64,000 nt of DNA from Azospirillum sp. 412522 (lineage in GTDB: Bacteria > Pseudomonadota > Alphaproteobacteria > Azospirillales > Azospirillaceae). Location of the stretch: NCBI RefSeq assembly GCF_019805165.1, contig NZ_RWIJ01000020.1, positions 113,916 through 177,915 of the forward strand. The letters run 5' to 3'. The notes beneath the pieces are model-generated. The model worked only from the letters and a program-made list of their open reading frames with translations. It was not told where the DNA came from and searched no databases. The translations under genes and the position numbers were made by a program. Positions 60,343 to 64,000 of this stretch are shown here, piece by piece; within the stretch, counting starts at the first letter, position 1, and the number at the start of each line of letters is the position of its first letter.

Positions 60343-61491
60343 TCACGTCAGGCGGACGAGCAGGGCGTCCAGCATGCGGTCGCAGGCCGCCAACTGGTCC
60401 TCGGCGACGAACTCGTCGGGCTTGTGCGCTTCGCCGATGCTGCCGGGGCCGCACACCACGGTCGGCATCGACAGCCGTTGCTGGAACAGCCCGCCTTCCG
60501 TCCCGAAGGAGATCTTGCCGGTGCTGTTGCCGCCGGTCAGCGTCTTGACGAAGGCCACCACCTCGGCGGTGCCGTCGGTGTCGAGCGCCGGATAGCTGGA
60601 CAACTCGCCGACGGTCAGCGCGGCGGACGGGAAATCGGGGCGCAGGCGGCGGACGATGGCGTCGGCTTCCGCCTGGATGCCGTCGAGGATCGGTTCCACC
60701 GGGTCCTGCGGCAGATGGCGGATTTCGAAGTCGAGGCGGCAGCGGTTGGGCACGATGTTCAGCACCTCGCCCCCCTGGATCACGCCGGCATGGATCGTGG
60801 TCCAGGGCACGTCGTAGGCGCCGTCCCGCGCGCCGCCGTCCTTCAGCCGGTCCTGGATGCGGCGCAGCCCGGTCAGCAGGTCGCTCGCCATGTGGATGGC
60901 GTTCAGGCCCTGCGGCGCCAGGCTGGAATGGCATTCGACGCCGTGGCACTCGGCGCGCAGGGCGGTCTTGCCCTTGTGGGCGGTGACCACCTGCATTCCG
61001 GTCGGCTCGCCGACGATGCAGAAGCGCGGGCGGACGGGCAGGGCCGCCATCATCTCGATCAGCCGGCGGACGCCGAGGCAGCCGACCTCCTCGTCGTAGG
61101 AGAGGGCCAGATGCAGCGGCTGGGAGAGCGGCCGCCCGGCGGCGCGGTCGAACAGGGCGAGCGCCGCGGCGATGAAGCCCTTCATGTCGGCGGTGCCCCT
61201 GCCGAAGAGCTTGCCGTCGCGGCGGGTCAGGCGGAAGGGGTCGCCGGTCCAGGCCTGCCCCTCGACCGGCACCACGTCGCTGTGCCCAGACAGCAGGACG
61301 CCGGGACGGTCGGCCGGCCCGAGCGTCGCGAACAGGTTGGCCTTGCGCCCGTCCTCGCTCGGCACCAGCGTCGTCGCCGCCCCGGCGGCCTCCAGCCTGT
61401 CCCGCACCCAGCGGATCAGGTCGAGGTTGCTGTCGCGGCTGACGGTGTTGAAGGCCACCAGCCGGTCCAGGATGTCGATGGTCGCCGTCAT
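60343..61491 (-). CDS. argE: Acetylornithine deacetylase-like M20 metallopeptidase
   Basis: A 382-residue M20 family deacylase, the ArgE length. Metal ligands are visible: His in LSGHSDVVPVEG (about 70), Asp in GRGTADMKGF (about 102), Glu-Glu in LSYDEEVGCLG (about 133), Glu in IVGEPTG (about 160) and His in EAHKPDEF (about 355). ArgE removes acetyl from N-acetylornithine. In this setting, after a dipeptide-type ABC gene, a RidA gene and a ureohydrolase, it may instead deacylate another N-acyl amino acid imported from outside. The family is sure, the in vivo substrate is not. Confidence 0.83.
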   Translation of the reverse strand: MTATIDILDRLVAFNTVSRDSNLDLIRWVRDRLEAAGAATTLVPSEDGRKANLFATLGPADRPGVLLSGHSDVVPVEGQAWTGDPFRLTRRDGKLFGRGTADMKGFIAAALALFDRAAGRPLSQPLHLALSYDEEVGCLGVRRLIEMMAALPVRPRFCIVGEPTGMQVVTAHKGKTALRAECHGVECHSSLAPQGLNAIHMASDLLTGLRRIQDRLKDGGARDGAYDVPWTTIHAGVIQGGEVLNIVPNRCRLDFEIRHLPQDPVEPILDGIQAEADAIVRRLRPDFPSAALTVGELSSYPALDTDGTAEVVAFVKTLTGGNSTGKISFGTEGGLFQQRLSMPTVVCGPGSIGEAHKPDEFVAEDQLAACDRMLDALLVRLT

Positions 61492-61537
61492 CGCAAGCGC
61501 TCCCCCATGCCGTTCCCTTACCCCATCATTTGGCCCA

Positions 61538-62497
61538 TCATTTGGGGTCGAAATAGCCGGCCTGGATGGTCTTGCCGATCAGGTTGCAGATGATGCGGCC
61601 GGCGGTGATGGCGGTGATGCCGTTGAGGTCCTTCTTCGGCGTGATCTCGACGATGTCCATGCCGACGACGCGGCCCTTGGCGACCAGACCGTGGATCAGG
61701 GTGCGGATCTGCGGGTAGGTGACGCCGCCCGGCGCCGGGCCGTTGACCGCCGGCATGATGGTCGGGTCCATGCCGTCGGCGTCGATGGTCAGGTAGTAGC
61801 GGCCGCCGTCGGGAATGCGGTCGAGCACCGCCTTCATGCCGATGTCCTGCAACTCGACGTCCGGGACCAGCACCGCGCCGTAGGCGATCGCCGCCTCGAC
61901 CTCCTCCGGCCGGGCGCTGCCGGCCGACCGTAGGCCGATCTGGAAGATCCGGCCGATATGGTCCATCTCGGCGGCGCGGCGGATCGGGCTGGAATAGCCG
62001 TTGCGGGCGCCGTTCACGTCGTCGCGCCAGTCGAGATGGGCGTCGATGTGGACCAGCGTGATCGGCCCCTGGTCGTCATAGGCGCGCAGCACCGGGATCG
62101 GGATGCCGTGGTCGCCGCCGATGACGATGGGCAGCATGCCCTTGGCCAGCATCCGGCGCACCACCGCCTCGGCGTTGGCGTAATGCAGGTCGAGGTTGCG
62201 GGGATCGGCCTTCACGTCGCCGCAATCCACCACCTTGATGTCCTTGCCGCCCAGCAGCGGGCCGCCGATGTCGAAGTCCCAGCGCTCCAGCTTGCGCAGC
62301 GCCCGCTCGGTGTAGCGGCGCACCCAGGTCGGGGCGTTGGTCTGGTCGTTGGTCACCTCGTCGATGGAGTAGGGATCGCCGTAGGGGATGCCGAGGATGC
62401 CGATATGGCCGTCGAGCTGGTCGAGGTCGGTGCAGATCGGGAAGTCGAGGAAGCTCTGCAGCTCGCGGCGCGGCGGGTTGGTCAGGCTGGTGCTCAT
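61538..62497 (-). CDS. Ureohydrolase (agmatinase/guanidino-acid hydrolase family)
   Basis: A 319-residue ureohydrolase. The binuclear metal site residues are His in GGDHGIP (about 137), Asp-x-His-x-Asp in HIDAHLDW (about 160) and the two aspartates in IDADGMDP (about 243). The segment after it, PAVNGPAPGG, replaces the PGTGTP-x-GG usual in agmatinase, which points to a different guanidino substrate or branch. It would hydrolyse a guanidino compound to urea and an amine. It stands between a RidA gene (54 bp upstream) and argE, and close to the guanidine operon. Whether it acts on guanidine itself, guanidinobutyrate or agmatine cannot be read from sequence. Confidence 0.83.
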   Translation of the reverse strand: MSTSLTNPPRRELQSFLDFPICTDLDQLDGHIGILGIPYGDPYSIDEVTNDQTNAPTWVRRYTERALRKLERWDFDIGGPLLGGKDIKVVDCGDVKADPRNLDLHYANAEAVVRRMLAKGMLPIVIGGDHGIPIPVLRAYDDQGPITLVHIDAHLDWRDDVNGARNGYSSPIRRAAEMDHIGRIFQIGLRSAGSARPEEVEAAIAYGAVLVPDVELQDIGMKAVLDRIPDGGRYYLTIDADGMDPTIMPAVNGPAPGGVTYPQIRTLIHGLVAKGRVVGMDIVEITPKKDLNGITAITAGRIICNLIGKTIQAGYFDPK

Positions 62498-62550
62498 GGT
62501 GGCGGTTCTTCTTGTCGGTTGGCGGGACGGCGGACGGCAGGACGGGTAGG

Positions 62551-62970
62551 TCAGGCGTCGGGGATCACCGCGGTCGCATCGACCTCGACCACCCATTCCG
62601 GGCGGGCGAGCGCGCTGACCACGATGCCGGTCGACACCGGATAGACGCCCTTCAGCCACTTGCCGATGGTGCGGTAGACCGGCTCGCGGTAGCGCGGGTC
62701 GGTGATGTAGACGGTGATCTTGCAGATGTGCTCCAGCTGCGAGCCGGCCTCCTCCAGCAACATCTTGATGTTGGCCATCGCCTGCTCGGTCTGGCCGGCG
62801 GCGTCGCCGACGGCGACGCTCTCGCTGGTGTCGAGGTTCTGGCCGATCTGGCCGCGGACGAACACCATGGTGCCGCGGGCGACGACGGTCTGGCACAGGT
62901 CGTTGTCCAGAGCCTGCTCGGGATAGGTCTTCCTGGTGTTGAACTGGCGGATGCGGGTGTGGACGGTCAT
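62551..62970 (-). CDS. RidA/YjgF-family protein
   Basis: A 139-residue Rid-superfamily protein. Motifs are VFVRGQIGQNLDTSESVAVGD near residue 33, GQTEQAMANIKMLLEEAGS near 58, ICKITVYITDPRYREPVYR near 82 and the C-terminal ALARPEWVVEVDATAVIP; the conserved Arg (ARPEW) and Glu (VEVDA) that contact the imine are present. Rid proteins hydrolyse reactive enamine/imine intermediates of amino-acid catabolism. ATG 62970 gives the family length; an ATG at 63012 has no ribosome site. It is followed by the ureohydrolase and preceded, 105 bp away, by the ABC ATPase gene. Confidence 0.87.
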   Translation of the reverse strand: MTVHTRIRQFNTRKTYPEQALDNDLCQTVVARGTMVFVRGQIGQNLDTSESVAVGDAAGQTEQAMANIKMLLEEAGSQLEHICKITVYITDPRYREPVYRTIGKWLKGVYPVSTGIVVSALARPEWVVEVDATAVIPDA

Positions 62971-63075
62971 GGCGGATGCCCTGGCTTGGTTGGGGTTCGG
63001 ATCGAAAGGCAAGGGGGTGGCGTCCGGCGCCCCCCTTCGGCAGCGCCGGTGGACAAGGCGTTCGGAAGGGGCCGG

Positions 63076-64000
63076 TCAGTGCGGCGCGTCGCCGGCCAGT
63101 TCCGGGAAGACCGCCGCGCGTTCGGCCAGCGTCGCCAGAGGGATGTGGCAGGCGATGCGGTGGCCGTCGGCCGTCTCGTGGACCGGCGGCGCCTGCTCGT
63201 CGCAGACCGTTCCCAGCTTGCGCGGGCAGCGGGCGGCGAAGGCGCAGCCCCGCCCGCCGGGGGCGGCGGCGGCGTCCTCCAGCAGGATGCGCGGCGCCTC
63301 CTTCCTGTCCTCCGCCAGCCGGGGCACGGCGGAGAGCAGCGCCTCGGTGTAGGGGTGGTAGGGCGGGCGGAGCACGCGGCCGATGGGCCCTTCCTCGCAG
63401 ATGGTGCCGCCATAGACGACCAGCACGCGGTCGGCGATGTGCGACACCACGGCGATGTCGTGGGTGATGAAGAGATAGGACAGGCCCATCTCGTCGCGCA
63501 GCTCGGCCAGCAGGTTCAGGATGTTGGCCTGGACCGACACGTCGAGCGCCGACACCGCCTCGTCGCAGACGACGAAGTCGGGATCGGTGGCGAGCGCGCG
63601 GGCGATGTTGACGCGCTGGCGCTCGCCGCCGCTCAGCTCGTGCGGGTAGCGGTCGGCGTAGGCCGCCGGCAGACCGACGCGGGTCAGCAGGCCGGCGACG
63701 GTCCGGCGCCGCTCCTCCGCGTCTTCGCGGCCGGCCAGCACCAGCGGCCGGTCCATCGCCGCCCCCACCGTCTTGCGCGGGTTCAGCGAGGCGGCGGAGT
63801 TCTGGAAGACGAGTTGCGCACGCCGGCGCAGGGTCTGGTCGCCGCGCTTCACCTGCTGCGTCAGGTCGGCGCCGTCGAACAGCACGGTGCCGGCGCTGGG
63901 TTCGGTCAGCGCCAGCAGGGCGCGGCCGATGGTGCTCTTGCCGCTGCCGCTCTCGCCGACCACCCCCACCACCTCGCCGCGGCCGATGGTGAAGGAGACG
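63076..64000 (-). CDS. Peptide/opine-type ABC transporter ATPase (DppF/OppF family), 5' end cut by window edge
   Basis: About 308 residues are visible, entering at the right edge a few codons before Walker A, so the N-terminus is missing. Walker A is GESGSGKST, the signature is LSGGERQRVNIARALA and Walker B is FVVCDEAVSALD. The C-terminal oligopeptide-transporter extension (LPPYHPYTEALL near the end) carries GCAFAARCPRKLGTVC, the cysteine motif of DppF/OppF, which can bind an Fe-S cluster. The remaining transporter genes would lie outside. It probably brings in the peptide- or amino-acid-like compound handled by the RidA, ureohydrolase and ArgE-like proteins downstream. Confidence 0.9.
   Translation of the reverse strand, partial: VSFTIGRGEVVGVVGESGSGKSTIGRALLALTEPSAGTVLFDGADLTQQVKRGDQTLRRRAQLVFQNSAASLNPRKTVGAAMDRPLVLAGREDAEERRRTVAGLLTRVGLPAAYADRYPHELSGGERQRVNIARALATDPDFVVCDEAVSALDVSVQANILNLLAELRDEMGLSYLFITHDIAVVSHIADRVLVVYGGTICEEGPIGRVLRPPYHPYTEALLSAVPRLAEDRKEAPRILLEDAAAAPGGRGCAFAARCPRKLGTVCDEQAPPVHETADGHRIACHIPLATLAERAAVFPELAGDAPH

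Overview
The window is about 64 kb of very GC-rich DNA with dense, operonic, tightly coupled genes. It looks like an accessory catabolic replicon or region of an alphaproteobacterium. The gene mix (guanidine carboxylase with DUF1989 partners, non-phosphorylative sugar-acid enzymes, a nicotinate dehydrogenase with fused cytochromes, chemoreceptors, many LysR/GntR regulators) suggests an Azospirillum-like rhodospirillalean; that assignment is inference. I found no rRNA, tRNA, CRISPR array, phage or transposase gene. Both edges cut genes: an aldehyde dehydrogenase at the left and a peptide-type ABC ATPase at the right.

Left part (1-9.6 kb): hexarate catabolism. D-glucarate and D-galactarate are imported (gudP), dehydrated (gudD, garD), and the 5-keto-4-deoxyglucarate is converted by kdgD to 2-oxoglutarate semialdehyde. 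The truncated aldehyde dehydrogenase oxidises this to 2-oxoglutarate. A FadR-type GntR regulator sits in the middle. A 20-bp site occurs twice in opposite orientation, in front of the dehydrogenase and in front of kdgD, and is the likely operator. 9.6-21 kb: a complete aerobic nicotinate pathway as two divergent arms, nicX-nicR-nicA-nicB (minus) and nicC-nicD-nicE-nicF-nicT (plus), ending in fumarate and ammonia. Two convergent chemoreceptors follow (21-24.6 kb), then a LysR / CitMHS carrier / split AtuA module of unknown substrate (24.7-29 kb), an RhtA-like exporter with a divergent Lrp regulator, and a hypothetical zinc-ribbon protein.

32-46 kb: aromatic catabolism. A BenM/CatM-like regulator, a four-gene anthranilate 1,2-dioxygenase type system (order Ac-Ad-Ab-Aa), a complete HAAT-type ABC importer, an AraC regulator and catB-catC-catA together give aromatic acid uptake, catechol formation and ortho cleavage to the muconolactone/enol-lactone stage. 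A textbook ATAC-N7-GTAT site lies upstream of catB. 46-49.7 kb: GntR, FAH hydrolase, KdgT permease and SDR form a 2-keto-3-deoxy sugar acid (fuconate/rhamnonate type) module.

49.8-59.8 kb (minus strand): a guanidine assimilation operon. A sigma-54 -24/-12 promoter is followed almost at once by a guanidine-I (ykkC) riboswitch, then two DUF1989 carboxyguanidine deiminase subunits, guanidine/urea carboxylase, allophanate hydrolase and an ABC importer. The carboxylase carries an in-frame copy of a repeat that is elsewhere intergenic. The right end has a small hypothetical gene, an ArgE-like deacylase, a ureohydrolase, a RidA protein and a dipeptide-type ABC ATPase, again an amino/guanidino nitrogen theme. 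Two families of palindromic intergenic repeats (five copies of one, three or four of the other), plus a MITE-like element interrupted by one of them, are scattered between operons.
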